DNA of 44,202 bases from Curtobacterium sp. MCBA15_009. GTDB taxonomy: Bacteria > Actinomycetota > Actinomycetes > Actinomycetales > Microbacteriaceae. The stretch's first letter is position 1. Every line of letters begins with the position of its first letter. Below the pieces are notes generated by a model. That model worked only from the letters and a program-made list of their open reading frames with translations. It did no database searches and was not told the DNA's origin. A program made the position numbers and the translations under genes. Below, in pieces: positions 9,705 to 19,961 of this stretch. The stretch is from NCBI RefSeq assembly GCF_001864895.1, contig NZ_MJGO01000023.1, forward strand, positions 336,476-380,677, in the 5' to 3' direction.

Positions 9705-11199
9705 CCGCGTCTCCTCCCAGGTGCTCGTGGACCGCCGCCGCGAAGCGCTGCCCCCGGTCGGCGTAGGAGCCGAACTGGTCGAACGACGCGGCCGCCGGGG
9801 CGAGGAGGACCGTGTCGCCCGGCCTCGCGACCGATGCGGCATGCCGGACCGCCTCGGGCATGACCTGATCAGTGTCCGTCGTCTCCACCTGGAGCACCGG
9901 CACCGTGGGCGCGTGTCGCGCGAATGCCTCGAGGACCGGCGTGCGGTCGGTCCCGATCACGACGACGGCGCGGACGTCGGGGCCGAAGCGGGCGACGAGC
10001 CCGTCGACGTCGACGCCCTTGAACAGGCCGCCGACGATCCACACGACCGTGTCGAAGGAGGCGAGCGACGCCGTCGCCGCATGCGGGTTCGTCGCCTTCG
10101 AGTCGTCGACCCAGGCGATCCCGCCCGACTCGGCGACGCGCTCGGTGCGGTGGTGGTCGGCTCGGAAGGCGCGCACGGCGCCCTGGATCGCGTTCGGCTG
10201 CACGGTGCCGGCCCGGGCGAGGGCCGCTGCGGCGAGCACGTTCATCGTCATGTGCGGGCTGGCGAGCCCGGCGACCTCGAGGTCGGCGAGGGTCGCGAGC
10301 TCGAAGGCGCTGTTCCGGCGGTCCTCGGTGAAGGCTCGGTCGCAGAGGACGTCCTCGACGATGCCGACGTCACCGGGTGCCGGCACACCGGGCGTGAAGC
10401 CGACGGCCCGGCAGCCCTCGACCACGTCGGCCTGCTCGACCATGTGCCGGGTGACCTCGTCGGTCGTGTTGTAGACGCACGCCATCACGGTGCGCTCGTA
10501 GACCTTGGCCTTGGCGGCGCGGTAGGCCTCGGCGGAGCCGTGCCACTCGAGGTGGTCGTCCGCGATGTTCAGGCAGGCGCTCGCGAGCGGCACGACCGCG
10601 CCGTCGCCGGAGGTCGCCATGTAGTGCAGCTGGTGGCTGGAGAGCTCGACGACGAGCACGTCGTAGCCGTCCGGGTCGCGGACGACGTCGAGCACCGGCA
10701 CGCCGATGTTGCCGCAGGCCACCGCCCGCAGCCCGCCGGCCTCGTACATCGCCGTGGTGAGCTGCGTGGTCGTGGTCTTCCCGTTCGTGCCCGTGATCGT
10801 GATCCACGGCGCCGCGACCGGGCCGCGGACGACCTTGTCGCGCACGCGCCAGGCGAGCTCGATGTCGCCCCAGACGACGCTGTTCGCCACGGCCCACTGC
10901 ACGGTCGGGTTGTGCGGGGGCAGGCCCGGCGACACGACGACGACGTCCGGCGCCTGCTGCACGAGGGCGTCCGGCACCGCGTCGAGCGGCGTCTGCACGA
11001 ACCGCGCGCCGATGACGTCGAGGAGCTCGACGCTGTCCGACGGCGCGTCGGTCGAGTAGACCGTCACGGCGCTGCCGAGCTCGACGAGCGTGTCGGCCAC
11101 CGAGAACCCGGTGGCACCGAGGCCGAGGACGGCGACGTCCAGTCCCTTCCACCCCTCGGCGTACCAGCTGTCGAGCGAGGCGAGACGGTCAGCCGACAC
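9667..11199 (-). CDS. murD: UDP-MurNAc-L-alanine--D-glutamate ligase
   Basis: Cytoplasmic ligase adding D-glutamate, the second residue of the stem peptide. Seen are the N-terminal [21 protein letters not shown], the P-loop [13 protein letters not shown], the [11 protein letters not shown] segment and [12 protein letters not shown] with the Mur ligase C-terminal fold. The start is uncertain: GTG at 11,199 ([12 protein letters not shown], 510 aa, 11 nt overlap with mraY) is preferred because homologues usually start near here. GTG at 11,232 would add 11 Ser/Gly/Pro residues and deepen the overlap. Neither has a clear ribosome binding site, which fits coupling to mraY. Confidence 0.93.
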   Translation of the reverse strand: MSADRLASLDSWYAEGWKGLDVAVLGLGATGFSVADTLVELGSAVTVYSTDAPSDSVELLDVIGARFVQTPLDAVPDALVQQAPDVVVVSPGLPPHNPTVQWAVANSVVWGDIELAWRVRDKVVRGPVAAPWITITGTNGKTTTTQLTTAMYEAGGLRAVACGNIGVPVLDVVRDPDGYDVLVVELSSHQLHYMATSGDGAVVPLASACLNIADDHLEWHGSAEAYRAAKAKVYERTVMACVYNTTDEVTRHMVEQADVVEGCRAVGFTPGVPAPGDVGIVEDVLCDRAFTEDRRNSAFELATLADLEVAGLASPHMTMNVLAAAALARAGTVQPNAIQGAVRAFRADHHRTERVAESGGIAWVDDSKATNPHAATASLASFDTVVWIVGGLFKGVDVDGLVARFGPDVRAVVVIGTDRTPVLEAFARHAPTVPVLQVETTDTDQVMPEAVRHAASVARPGDTVLLAPAAASFDQFGSYADRGQRFAAAVHEHLGGDADGDHTDGSPEQP

Positions 11200-12292
11200 G
11201 GGCGATCCATTCGAGGTAGAAGAGGCCGACACCGGCGGCGACGAAGAGGCCGGCGATGATCCAGAAGCGGACCACGACGGTCACCTCGGCCCACCCCTTC
11301 AGCTCGAAGTGGTGGTGCAGCGGGCTCATCAGGAAGATGCGCTTGCCGTGCGTGATCTTGAAGTACGCCCGCTGCAGGATGACCGAGCCGGTGACGATGA
11401 AGAACAGGCCACCGATGAGGACGAGCAGCAGCTCGGTGCGGCTGAGGATCGCGAGACCCGCCAGTGCTCCGCCGAGACCGAGCGAGCCGGTGTCACCGAG
11501 GAAGATCTGCGCTGGCGACGTGTTGTACCAGAGGAAGCCGATGAGCCCACCGCAGACCGCGGCGGCGACGACCGCCAGGTCGAGCGGGTTCGACACCGTG
11601 TAGCAGGCGTCGGCGGCCCGCTCGTCGAGACGCGCTCCGCCGCAGAGCTGGTTCGACTGCCAGAAGCCGATGATGACGTACGAGCCGATCGCCAGGGTGC
11701 TCGACCCGGTGGCGAGGCCGTCGAGGCCGTCCGCCACGTTCACGCCGTTCGACGTGGACACGGTGAGCAGCACGATCCAGGCGAGGAACAGCACGGTGCC
11801 GATGACGGTGCCGAGCGCCATGAAGTCGAGCCACGGGACGTCGCGGATCGCCGAGATCATCGTGGACGCCGGCGGCTTGCCGTTCGACGTCGGCACGACG
11901 AGGGCGATCGTGGCGAAGATCACGCCGACGATGACCTGGCCGAGGACCTTGGCCCAGCCGCCGAGGCCGAGACTGCGCTGCCGCCGGACCTTGAGGAAGT
12001 CGTCGATGAAGCCGACGAACCCGAGCCCGACCATGAGGAACAGGACGAGCAGGCCGGACAGCGTGACCGAGTCGCCCCCGACCAGGTGCCCGACGAAGTA
12101 CCCGATGACCGCACCGATGATGAGCACGATGCCGCCCATCGTGGCGGTCCCGCGCTTGGTGTGGTGCGACTGCGGACCGTCGTCACGGATGAACTGTCCC
12201 CAGCCGAGGCGGTGGAACAGCTTGATGAAGAACGGGGTGAGCAGCAACGTGAACACCAGCGACACAGCGCCGGCGACGAGGAGCGCGATCAT
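11189..12292 (-). CDS. mraY: MraY phospho-MurNAc-pentapeptide transferase
   Basis: Polytopic membrane enzyme that makes lipid I by moving phospho-MurNAc-pentapeptide onto undecaprenyl phosphate. The 367 aa protein has about ten hydrophobic segments. Hallmarks are ATMGGIV, the aspartate pair and lysine in [44 protein letters not shown] and the histidine motif [12 protein letters not shown]. The ATG overlaps the murF stop as ATGA and has GAGGTG upstream. Confidence 0.97.
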   Translation of the reverse strand: MIALLVAGAVSLVFTLLLTPFFIKLFHRLGWGQFIRDDGPQSHHTKRGTATMGGIVLIIGAVIGYFVGHLVGGDSVTLSGLLVLFLMVGLGFVGFIDDFLKVRRQRSLGLGGWAKVLGQVIVGVIFATIALVVPTSNGKPPASTMISAIRDVPWLDFMALGTVIGTVLFLAWIVLLTVSTSNGVNVADGLDGLATGSSTLAIGSYVIIGFWQSNQLCGGARLDERAADACYTVSNPLDLAVVAAAVCGGLIGFLWYNTSPAQIFLGDTGSLGLGGALAGLAILSRTELLLVLIGGLFFIVTGSVILQRAYFKITHGKRIFLMSPLHHHFELKGWAEVTVVVRFWIIAGLFVAAGVGLFYLEWIARVG

Positions 12293-13794
12293 TTGGTGAC
12301 ACCTCCGAGGCGGTCGCCGAGGAATCGCAGTTCGGCAGACTTCGAGGACTTGACGAGGACCACGTCGCCGGGGCGGAGCATGTCCTGCAGGGTGTGGACG
12401 GCGTCGTCGACGTCCTCGATGTACACGGACTCGCCGTCCCACGATCCCTCGAGGGTGGCGGCCTGGTGGATGGGCATCGCGCCGCGGCCGACGACCACGA
12501 GCTGTCCGATGCCGAGGCGGACGACGAGCCGACCGATGCGGTCGTGCTCCTCGACGGAGTACTCCCCGAGCTCGGCCATCTCGCCGAGCACGGCGACGGT
12601 CCGCTCCCCCGGACGCACGATCTGCGCCAGGGTCCGCAGCGCCGCCGCGGTGGAGTCGGGCGACGCGTTGTACGCGTCGTTGATGACGGTCACGCCCTCG
12701 GGGCCGCCCTGGAGCAGCTCCATGCGCCAGCGCTCGGCACGCGTCATCGACGCGAGCGCCGCGGCGCCGTCGGCGAGCGGGACGCCCCACTGATGGGCGA
12801 CCGTGAGCGCGGCGGACGCGTTCATGGCGTGGTGCTCACCCAGGATCGCGAGGCGCACGTCGACGTGATCCGGGCCTCCCGGTCGGCCGCCGTCTGCAGA
12901 CGGGTCGTCCGCTGGTACGGGAGGCGCGGTGAGGGTGAAGCGGGTGCCGCTGCGGTCCGTCTCGATGCCGGTGATGCGGTAGTCGGCGTCCGCCGACGTG
13001 CCGAAGCCGACCACCTGGGCGGCCGTCAGGTCGCGCATCGACGCGACCCGGTCGTCGTCGACGTTGAGCAGGGCGGTGGCGGTCGCGGGCAGGTCGGTGA
13101 CCATCTCGGACTTCGCGCGCTGCGTCGCCTCGATGCCGCCGAACTCGCCGGCGTGCGCCAGGCCCACCTTGAGCACGACACCGGTGTCCGGCTCGGCGAT
13201 CGAGACGAGCTTGGCGATGTGGCCGACGCCGCTCGCCCCCATCTCGACCACGAGGTACCGGGTGTCGTACGTGACGCGGAGCATCGAGATCGGTGCGCCG
13301 ACGTGGTTGTTGAACGACCCCTGCGGCGCGACGGTCTCGCCGTGCTGCTCGAGGATCGTGCGGAGCATGTTCTTCGTGCTCGTCTTGCCGTTGGAACCGG
13401 TGATGCCGACGACGCGCAGGGGCGCCGGGCGGCCCTCGGCGTCGACCCGGTCGGCGGAGGCCGTCCGGACGCGCGTGACGACCTCGTGCGCGAGCGCGGC
13501 GAGGGCGGCGTACCCGTCGGCGACGACGATCTGCGGCGCGGTCGTGTCGACGCGCTCGGGTGTGATCACCAGTGCTGCGCCGGCCTCGGTCGCGGCGGGC
13601 ACGAAGCGACGTCCGTCGGTGACCTCGCCGGGCAGGGCGAAGAAGACGCTGCCGGGGCGGACCAGGCGCGAGTCGGTCTCGACCGAGCCGTCGACGACGA
13701 GGTCGCCGGGCTCGGCGACGTCGGTCGCCTGGGCACCGCCGATCAGCTCGCCGTCGACCGCGCGGGCGATCTCGGCGAGGGTCAGGGCGATCAT
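12289..13794 (-). CDS. murF: UDP-MurNAc-tripeptide--D-alanyl-D-alanine ligase
   Basis: Cytoplasmic ligase adding the D-Ala-D-Ala dipeptide, the last step of UDP-MurNAc-pentapeptide synthesis. The 501 aa protein has an N-terminal substrate domain ([20 protein letters not shown]), the P-loop [38 protein letters not shown] and the C-terminal [16 protein letters not shown]. The ATG overlaps the murE stop as ATGA. Its partner MurE is unusual in its substrate motifs, so MurF must accept whatever third residue MurE adds. Confidence 0.96.
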   Translation of the reverse strand: MIALTLAEIARAVDGELIGGAQATDVAEPGDLVVDGSVETDSRLVRPGSVFFALPGEVTDGRRFVPAATEAGAALVITPERVDTTAPQIVVADGYAALAALAHEVVTRVRTASADRVDAEGRPAPLRVVGITGSNGKTSTKNMLRTILEQHGETVAPQGSFNNHVGAPISMLRVTYDTRYLVVEMGASGVGHIAKLVSIAEPDTGVVLKVGLAHAGEFGGIEATQRAKSEMVTDLPATATALLNVDDDRVASMRDLTAAQVVGFGTSADADYRITGIETDRSGTRFTLTAPPVPADDPSADGGRPGGPDHVDVRLAILGEHHAMNASAALTVAHQWGVPLADGAAALASMTRAERWRMELLQGGPEGVTVINDAYNASPDSTAAALRTLAQIVRPGERTVAVLGEMAELGEYSVEEHDRIGRLVVRLGIGQLVVVGRGAMPIHQAATLEGSWDGESVYIEDVDDAVHTLQDMLRPGDVVLVKSSKSAELRFLGDRLGGVTK

Positions 13795-15416
13795 CGGATG
13801 TCCTCCGCCGGGCCGGCGTTCGGCTCCCAGCCGGCCTCGCGCAGGGCCGCACGGGCCTCGTCGCGGGCGGAGTACGGCGTGCGGACGCCCTGGATGTCGC
13901 GGTAGTCCTGGTGGCCGGGACCGGCCCAGAGGATCGAGTCGCCCTCGCCGAGCAGGCTCACCGCCTTGCGGATCGCCGCCTCGGGCGGACTCACCTCGTA
14001 CAGCTCGTGGTCCGGGTAGGCCTCGCGTGCGGCGTCGACCAGGGTCTTCCGGATCGACGCGGCGTCCTCGAAGCGGGGGTGGTGATCGGTGACGACGAGG
14101 ACGTCGCTGCCGGCAGCTGCCACGCGCGCCATGTCGCCGCGCTTGGTCGTGTCGCGGTCGCCGTCGGCGCCGAACAGCATGAGGACCCGGCCGGCCGTGA
14201 ACTGGCGGACCGCGGCGAGGGTGTTCTCGAAGGCGTCGGCGCTGTGGCCGAAGTCGACGTAGACGCTCGGGCCGTGCTCGCCGGACACCCGCTCGGTGCG
14301 ACCGGGCAGGTAGCACTCGATCGCGGACACCGGACGGTCGTCGCCCTGGTCGGCGTACTGCCGGTGGTTCGTCTCGAGCGCCTGGGCGATCGCGCCGAGC
14401 TCGAAGCCGCCCTCGACGAGCATGACGATCGCCAGCGCGGCGTTCGCGGCCATGTGCCAGCCGATGAGCGGCACGCGGGTGGTCAGCTCGCGGCCCTCGG
14501 GACCGGTCAGGCGGAACTCGGTGTACGCGGCGTGCGCCTCGACGATGTCGACGTGCCACTCGGCCTCGACGTCCGGGTGCACGGTGATCGTGGTGACCGG
14601 GATGCGGGAGTCCTGCACCACGCGGTGGCCCCAGTCGGTGTCCAGCGAGACGACGCCGCGACGGGCGTGCTCGGGCTGGAACAGCGGGAGCTTCGCCTGG
14701 TAGTACTCCTCCATGTCGGCGTAGTCGTCGAGGTGGTCGTGCGACAGGTTCGTGAACGCCGCGACGTCGAAGACGATCCCGTCGACCCGGTGGCGGCTGA
14801 GGGCCTGCGCGCTGACCTCGACCGCGACCGCGCGCACCTCGCTCTCGCGCATCCGGGCGAGGAGCGCGTGCATCTCGCTGGCCTCGGGCGTGGTCAGGCG
14901 GCTCGTGACGCTGAGCGAACCGATGTGGCGCTCCGCGGTCGAGCTGAGGCCGGTGACCAGGCCGAGCTGCTTGAGGATCCCCTCGAGGATGTACGACGTG
15001 CTCGTCTTGCCGTTCGTGCCGGTGACGGCGAACAGCTGCGGCAGGTCGGTCGCCTCGTCCGGGTGCGTGCGGTAGACCCAGGCCGCGACGTCGCCGAGGG
15101 CGGCGCGCGGGTCGTCGACGACGAGCACCGGCAGGCCGGAGGGCTCGACGAGTGCGACGCCGTCCTGGTCGGTGAGGACCGCGACGGCACCGCGCTCGGC
15201 GGCCTCGGTCGCGAACTGCGCACCGTGGCGGTTGGCGCCGTGCACACCGACGAACAGGTCGCCCGGCTGCACCTCCGTGGCGCTCAGGGTGACACCGGTC
15301 GTCTCGACGGCGTCGACCGAGCCGACGACTCGCATGCCGAAGGCGTTGGCGAGTTCGGCGACGGCCCTCGGGGTCGGGTGTTCGGGTCGGAGGACCGGGG
15401 GGATCCGTGCGGACAA
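13791..15416 (-). CDS. murE: MurE-type UDP-MurNAc-dipeptide ligase with non-standard substrate motifs
   Basis: Ligase adding the third stem-peptide residue. It has the P-loop FAVTGTNGKTSTSYIL, the carbamylated-lysine region NLSHDHLDDYADMEEYYQAK, and GADGDRDTTKRGDMA. Three motifs differ from the usual forms: DNPR is DHHPR (residues 444-448), YAHTPDAL is FGHSADAF, and GKGHE is GPGHQ. DNPR marks meso-diaminopimelate enzymes, so another residue is likely; family-level knowledge of B-type Microbacteriaceae walls makes L-homoserine, lysine or ornithine possible. A TTG start at 15,416 (541 aa) has AGGAAGAAGGA just upstream; GTG at 15,434, overlapping the ftsI stop, is the alternative. The protein is full length with no break. 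Confidence 0.9.
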   Translation of the reverse strand: MSARIPPVLRPEHPTPRAVAELANAFGMRVVGSVDAVETTGVTLSATEVQPGDLFVGVHGANRHGAQFATEAAERGAVAVLTDQDGVALVEPSGLPVLVVDDPRAALGDVAAWVYRTHPDEATDLPQLFAVTGTNGKTSTSYILEGILKQLGLVTGLSSTAERHIGSLSVTSRLTTPEASEMHALLARMRESEVRAVAVEVSAQALSRHRVDGIVFDVAAFTNLSHDHLDDYADMEEYYQAKLPLFQPEHARRGVVSLDTDWGHRVVQDSRIPVTTITVHPDVEAEWHVDIVEAHAAYTEFRLTGPEGRELTTRVPLIGWHMAANAALAIVMLVEGGFELGAIAQALETNHRQYADQGDDRPVSAIECYLPGRTERVSGEHGPSVYVDFGHSADAFENTLAAVRQFTAGRVLMLFGADGDRDTTKRGDMARVAAAGSDVLVVTDHHPRFEDAASIRKTLVDAAREAYPDHELYEVSPPEAAIRKAVSLLGEGDSILWAGPGHQDYRDIQGVRTPYSARDEARAALREAGWEPNAGPAEDIR

Positions 15417-15430
15417 GTGTTCCTTCTTCC

Positions 15431-17200
15431 TCACCACGTCGACGGGTAGAGCTTCGCCGGCGTCGTGGAGGGGGCTACTCGGTACTTCTCGAGCACCTGG
15501 GACATGAGGGTTCGGAACGCCGGAGCCGCACCACTGGACCACTTGTTGGTCTGCGGCTTCGTGAACGTCACCGTGACAACATACTGGGGGTCCTCGGCGG
15601 GTGCCATTCCGGCCACCGACGTGATGCGCTGTCCGCCGTAGCCCTTCGAGCCCTCGGCGACCTCGGCCGTACCGGTCTTGGCGGCGATGTTGTAGCCGGA
15701 GATCCGCTCCATGCCGACGAGCGTGCCGCCCGTCACGACGCTCTGCAGCATCTGCGTGGTCTGCTCCGCGGCGGACGCCGACACGACGCGCTGCTTCTGC
15801 ACGTCGGGCGCGTCGATCGTCGTGCCGTCGGCGGTGGTGCAGCCCGTGACGAAGTGCAGCGGGATGCGCACGCCGTCGTTGGCGATGGTCTGGAAGACGC
15901 TCGCGACCTGCACGGCCGTCGTCGAGATGCCCTGGCCGAACATCGAGTTGATGTTCGTCTGCTGGTCCCAGTCCGGCGTCGAGCCGTAGTCCATCGACGG
16001 CTGGCCCGGGTAGTCGATCGCGCTCTCCGGCTCGAACAGGCCGAACTTCTTCATGTAGTCGTAGCGCTGCTGGGGCGTCAGCCGCTCGCCGAGCTCCGTG
16101 ATGCCGACGTTCGACGAGTTCTGCAGGATGCCGGTCAGGGTCAGGTTCTCGGTCTGGTGGAACTCCGAGTCCTGGATGCGGCCGCCCCAGGGGAACGTGC
16201 GGGAGTAGGGCACGACGGCCTGGTCGGTGGGGCTCGACTTGCCCTGGTCGAGCAGCGCCGCGGCGATGGCGGCCTTGATCGTGGAGCCCGGCTCGTACGA
16301 GGCCGTCAGCGCCCGCGAGCCGAAGGCACCCTTGTCCGTGGTGGCGTCGACGTCGTTGGGGTCGACGGTCGGCCAGTCGGCGACCGCCAGGATCTCGCCG
16401 GTCTTGACGCTCGTCACCGTCGCCGTCGCCGACTCCGCCTGCAGCTCCTTGCCGGCGGACGCGATCGTCTGCTGCGCCATGTACTGCAGGTCGCTGTCGA
16501 TCGTGGTGTGGAGGGTGCCGCCGTCCTTGGCCTTCGTCTTCGTCACGGTGCTGCCGGGCAGCTGCACGCCGTCCTCGCCGCGCTCGTACGTCTCGGAACC
16601 GTTCGTGCCCGCGAGGCACCGGTTGTACGCGTACTCCAGGCCGGCCTGCGCGCCGTCGGTGCCCATGAAGCCGGTCAGGTTGCCGGTCGTCGCCCCAGCC
16701 GGGTAGACCCGGGCCGCCTGCTGCTCCTTGTAGACCCACGGGATCTCGAGCGCCCGCACCGCCTCGAAGTGCTTCACGTCGAGGCCCTTCACCAGGTACG
16801 CGAAGTTCGACCGCGGGTCCGCCGCGATGTTCTGCCGCATCGTCGCTGCGTCGCCCCCGGACGCCTTCGCGAGGGCCTGGAGCGCCGTGTCGACCGAGAC
16901 CTGCTTCTTGCGCGTGCCGCCGAGCTTGCCCGTGAACTTCTTGACGAGCCGGGGCGCGGTGGTGATGTTGTAGCGCGTCACGCTGTCCGCCAGGGCGGTG
17001 CCGCTGCGGTCGACGATCGACCCGCGGGTGCCGTAGACGGTCACCGGGATGCTGCGCTTCGCCGCCGACTGCTTGTTCATCTCGGCCGCCTGCACCACCT
17101 GGATGTCGACGAGCCGCACCACGAAGACGCCCACCAGGGCGATCACGGCGAGCATCACGATGCTGTAGCGCAGTCGGCGGTTGCGGATCGTCCTGGTCAC
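15431..17200 (-). CDS. ftsI: FtsI/PBP3 septal transpeptidase
   Basis: Class B penicillin-binding protein that cross-links septal peptidoglycan with FtsW. The 589 aa protein has a short cytoplasmic start, one membrane helix (about 12-30), a PBP dimerisation/pedestal region (about 50-220) and a transpeptidase domain. The active-site motifs are STIK at 306-309 (acylated serine S306), SSN at 362-364 and KTG at 508-510. The GTG start has GGAAGGA 8 nt upstream. It is 61 bp downstream of the FtsL-like gene and 14 bp before murE. Confidence 0.96.
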   Translation of the reverse strand: MTRTIRNRRLRYSIVMLAVIALVGVFVVRLVDIQVVQAAEMNKQSAAKRSIPVTVYGTRGSIVDRSGTALADSVTRYNITTAPRLVKKFTGKLGGTRKKQVSVDTALQALAKASGGDAATMRQNIAADPRSNFAYLVKGLDVKHFEAVRALEIPWVYKEQQAARVYPAGATTGNLTGFMGTDGAQAGLEYAYNRCLAGTNGSETYERGEDGVQLPGSTVTKTKAKDGGTLHTTIDSDLQYMAQQTIASAGKELQAESATATVTSVKTGEILAVADWPTVDPNDVDATTDKGAFGSRALTASYEPGSTIKAAIAAALLDQGKSSPTDQAVVPYSRTFPWGGRIQDSEFHQTENLTLTGILQNSSNVGITELGERLTPQQRYDYMKKFGLFEPESAIDYPGQPSMDYGSTPDWDQQTNINSMFGQGISTTAVQVASVFQTIANDGVRIPLHFVTGCTTADGTTIDAPDVQKQRVVSASAAEQTTQMLQSVVTGGTLVGMERISGYNIAAKTGTAEVAEGSKGYGGQRITSVAGMAPAEDPQYVVTVTFTKPQTNKWSSGAAPAFRTLMSQVLEKYRVAPSTTPAKLYPSTW

Positions 17201-17261
17201 GCGTGCGGTCCTTCCCGGGGTGGTGCTGGGTGGGGCTGGAGGGGAGCGTCAGCCCCGTCGG

Positions 17262-17978
17262 TCACCGGGTCGAGGGCGCCTGGAGCTGGTTCGCGTCGGA
17301 CTCTACGGAGGACTTCGACGAACCCCCGTCCGACGCGCTGGCGTCGGAGGTCTTCCCAGAGGGAGCGGCCTGGGCGGGCTGCTCCGTCGTCGCCGCCTCG
17401 TCCGTCTTGTCGGTCGTGTCCGTCGTGGTGGTCTTGTCCGTCTTGTCCGCCTTGGCGGTCTTGTCCGTGCCGGACGTCGTGCTGCCGGGCTTCGCGGCGA
17501 GCGGGACGTCGTCCAGCAGGGCGTTCGGTACCTGGTTGTCCGTCGACACCGTGGACTCGTCCGGCTTCGCCGGCGTCGGCGTGCCGTAGACGCGGCCGGT
17601 CTTCGGGTCGAGGTAGACCGGGGTCGAGTTGGCGATCATGCCGAGCCCCTGCGCGTTGCGCGCCAGGTTCTGCGGCGAGTCCAGCACCCGGAGCTCCTCG
17701 GACAACGACTGCTGCGTCCGGGACAGGTCGGTCCGCTCGGCGCTCAGCGAGTCGAGCGTGTACGCCCCCTGGCTGAGCACCATGCTGATGCCGAGCTGGG
17801 CGAGCAGCAGGATGCCGAGGGCCGCCACGGCGACCACGGCGTAGCCGATGCGCGGACGGGCCCGACGCTGCGCCTTCGACGGCGTGACCTCGACGAGCTC
17901 CGGGCGGTGCTGACGGTCCGGGCGCGGGGCCCGCGACGGGACGACGGCGGGGTCGACGAGTGCGAGGTTCGTGCTCAT
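17262..17978 (-). CDS. FtsL-like septum protein with long low-complexity tail
   Basis: Bitopic membrane protein in the FtsL slot between rsmH and ftsI. The 238 aa protein has a hydrophilic N-terminus, one transmembrane helix (about 45-65, VVAVAALGILLLAQLGISMVL) and a short coiled-coil-prone segment (about 66-110, with SAERTDLSRTQQSLSEELRVL). The last 110 residues are low complexity, rich in Lys, Thr, Asp and Ser with KTDKT-type repeats. FtsL is poorly conserved, so the call rests on topology, the coiled coil and position. The tail is not typical of FtsL and would lie outside the membrane. The ATG begins 1 nt after the rsmH stop and has GGAAGTGA upstream. Confidence 0.75.
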   Translation of the reverse strand: MSTNLALVDPAVVPSRAPRPDRQHRPELVEVTPSKAQRRARPRIGYAVVAVAALGILLLAQLGISMVLSQGAYTLDSLSAERTDLSRTQQSLSEELRVLDSPQNLARNAQGLGMIANSTPVYLDPKTGRVYGTPTPAKPDESTVSTDNQVPNALLDDVPLAAKPGSTTSGTDKTAKADKTDKTTTTDTTDKTDEAATTEQPAQAAPSGKTSDASASDGGSSKSSVESDANQLQAPSTR

Positions 17979-17979
17979 G

Positions 17980-18939
17980 TCACTTCCGGATCCGCTCGGC
18001 CGCGCGCAGGCGCACGGGGGTTGCTCGGGGGTTGGCGGCGCGCTCGGCCTCGTCGGCCAGCTCGGCGCCCTTGACGACCAGTTCGTACGTCGGCCGGTGC
18101 TCGGGCAGTTCGACCGGCAGCCCGGCGGGGGCGCTCGACTTCGTGCGCTCCACGAGGGCCCGCTTGACGATGCGGTCCTCGAGCGACTGGTACGACTCGA
18201 CGACGATGCGTCCGCCGACCGCGATGGCGTCGAGCGCCGCCGGGATCGCACGTTCGAGCACGCTCAGCTCGGCGTTGACCTCGATGCGCAGCGCCTGGAA
18301 CACGCGCTTGGCGGGGTGCCCCTGCCGCTGGACGGCGACCGGGGTGGCGTCGTGCAGCACCTGGACCAGGTCGCCGGACATCGTGAAGGGCTTGCTCGCG
18401 CGACGCTCGACGATCGCCCGGGCGTACCGACCGGCGAGCTTCTCCTCGCCGTAGCGCTGGAAGATCCGACGCAGCTCGCCCTCGTCGTAGGTGGCCAGCA
18501 CGTCGGCGGCGGTCTGCCCCTCGGTCCGATCCATCCGCATGTCGAGCGGGGCGTCCTGGCTGTAGGCGAAGCCGCGCTCGGCACGGTCCAGCTGCAGCGA
18601 GCTCACGCCGAGGTCGAAGAGCACGCCGTCGACGGTCGTGAAGCCCTCGCCCTCGATCGCGTCGACGATGCCGTCGTACACGGTGTGCACCAGGCGGACC
18701 CGGTCGCCGAACCGGGCGAGCCGCTCCCCCGCGATGCCGAGCGCGTCGGTGTCGCGGTCGAGACCGATGAGCGTCAGCTCCGGGAAGCGCTCGAGCAGCC
18801 CCTCGGAGTGCCCGCCCATGCCGAGGGTGGCGTCGACGACGACCTTGCCCGGCCCCTCGAGGGTCGGCGTGAACAGGTCGACGATGCGCTCGAGCATCAC
18901 CGGCGTGTGCGGGAACTTCGGAGTCTCGTCCTCGGCCAT
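17980..18939 (-). CDS. rsmH: 16S rRNA C1402 N4-methyltransferase RsmH (MraW)
   Basis: SAM-dependent enzyme that methylates N4 of C1402 in 16S rRNA. The 319 aa protein starts [20 protein letters not shown] and has the SAM site [27 protein letters not shown], the [11 protein letters not shown] motif and the [19 protein letters not shown] loop typical of RsmH. The ATG at 18,939 has GAGGGG upstream; an upstream in-frame start would add 14 unsupported residues. It is the second gene of the dcw cluster, 106 bp after mraZ. Confidence 0.97.
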   Translation of the reverse strand: MAEDETPKFPHTPVMLERIVDLFTPTLEGPGKVVVDATLGMGGHSEGLLERFPELTLIGLDRDTDALGIAGERLARFGDRVRLVHTVYDGIVDAIEGEGFTTVDGVLFDLGVSSLQLDRAERGFAYSQDAPLDMRMDRTEGQTAADVLATYDEGELRRIFQRYGEEKLAGRYARAIVERRASKPFTMSGDLVQVLHDATPVAVQRQGHPAKRVFQALRIEVNAELSVLERAIPAALDAIAVGGRIVVESYQSLEDRIVKRALVERTKSSAPAGLPVELPEHRPTYELVVKGAELADEAERAANPRATPVRLRAAERIRK

Positions 18940-19045
18940 GTGCAGCCCCTCGTCTCCTGGGCCGCGGGTCCGGATCCCCATCCATGCGACCTGACATCGG
19001 GGAAGTGATGTCAGGGCTCCACGGCTGGGAGTCCCGATCCACGGA

Positions 19046-19477
19046 TCAGAAGATCCCCGGGATCACCTCCTCGTCGTTGTCGGCGAACGCCTCTTCGGCT
19101 TCGGCGTAGTAGGCCTCCCACGCGGTGGTCGACCAGATCTCGGCACGGTCACCGCTGCCGATGACCGTCAGGTCCCGCTCGAGCCCCGCGTACTCGCGGA
19201 GGTTCTGCGGGATCGTGACGCGGTTCTGCTTGTCGGGCTGTTCCGCGCTCGCTCCCGACAGGAACAGGCGCATGTAGTCCCGGGTGCGCTTCGACGTCAT
19301 CGGGGCGGTCCGGATGCGCTCGTGGAGTTCCTCGAACGTCCGGGCGCTGAAGACCACGACGCAGCGTTCCTGCCCACGGGTCATCACGAGTCCCCCGGAC
19401 AGTTCGTCCCGGAACTTGGCGGGCAGGATGACGCGACCCTTCTCGTCGAGCTTCGGGGCATGGGTACCGAGCAGCAC
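19046..19477 (-). CDS. mraZ: MraZ transcriptional regulator
   Basis: First gene of the dcw cluster. MraZ is an AbrB-like ring-forming DNA-binding protein that represses its own operon in E. coli. The 143 aa protein has two SpoVT-AbrB halves, each with the D-x-x-x-R motif: [13 protein letters not shown] near residue 9 and DKQNRVTIP near residue 88. The GTG at 19,477 ([14 protein letters not shown]) is preferred because it gives the normal family length and has GGGGAGG upstream. The upstream promoter carries repeats that look like its own operator. Confidence 0.95.
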   Translation of the reverse strand: MLLGTHAPKLDEKGRVILPAKFRDELSGGLVMTRGQERCVVVFSARTFEELHERIRTAPMTSKRTRDYMRLFLSGASAEQPDKQNRVTIPQNLREYAGLERDLTVIGSGDRAEIWSTTAWEAYYAEAEEAFADNDEEVIPGIF

Positions 19478-19514
19478 GTCGGGCCTCCCCTCCGCTCCAC
19501 CGGACCGTTGCATG

Positions 19515-19547
19515 CCCCACTTTACTCCACTCCCCTCCCCCTGCCCA
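19515..19547 (-). promoter_or_regulatory. mraZ promoter overlapped by MraZ-box-like repeats
   Basis: On the minus strand TGGGCA (19,542-19,547) and TAAAGT (19,519-19,524) are 17 nt apart and form a plausible -35/-10 pair for the whole cluster. Three G-rich tetramers, GGGG at 19,537-19,540, GTGG at 19,527-19,530 and GTGG at 19,517-19,520, are spaced exactly 10 bp apart over the same stretch. MraZ operators in other bacteria are direct repeats of a TGGGN-type box with 5 nt spacers, that is a 10 bp period. Autorepression is inferred. Confidence 0.6.
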
Positions 19548-19710
19548 GGTTCCCGCTCCCTTTTCGGCCCGCGACACCCCTTCTGGGGGCGCTCCGGACG
19601 GCCACCGGGCCCACCGGCGGTCCGTCGAGGCCCGCAACCGCGCGGATCGGCGCTCGTGGGGCGTCGGTGGAGCGAAGTGGAGGACTTTCGCAGCCGGTGG
19701 AGCACGTCAG

Positions 19711-19934
19711 GGCGCGGCGAGGTCGCTGAGGTCGCACTCCGGACCGGATCCCGGTGGCCGAAGCGGGTCGGAGTGCGATCTCACCGGCGCCCGGAGGCCG
19801 AGGCGCGGACGCCGGGGTGCGGGCGGACGGTCTCGCCGGCGAGAGGTCACGACATGCCGCACAAAGTCCGCCGAGGTCGGTCGAACTGTCGCCCGCGCCG
19901 GCCTCGCGCGACAGTTCGTGCAACCTCGGCGCCA
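19711..19934 (+). repeat. Composite inverted-repeat element, copy A1
   Basis: This copy has two nested dyads. The first pairs 19,728-19,740 (GAGGTCGCACTCC) with 19,770-19,782, 12 of 13 matching. The second pairs 19,870-19,892 with 19,908-19,930, 20 of 23 matching, with a core ACTGTCGC/GCGACAGT. Between them is GGTCACGACATGCCGC at 19,845-19,860, which recurs exactly at 20,080 and at 37,140. The element is followed 28 bp later by a second diverged copy in the same orientation. Confidence 0.75.
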
Positions 19935-19961
19935 GCCGGAGGCGAAACGCCGGCACGCCGG

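Noticed and set aside
19522..19956. 144-codon frame upstream of mraZ
   Set aside because: It translates the composite repeat (Arg/Pro/Ala-rich, with CRDLSPA-type pieces recurring in other repeat frames); no codon-position signal.
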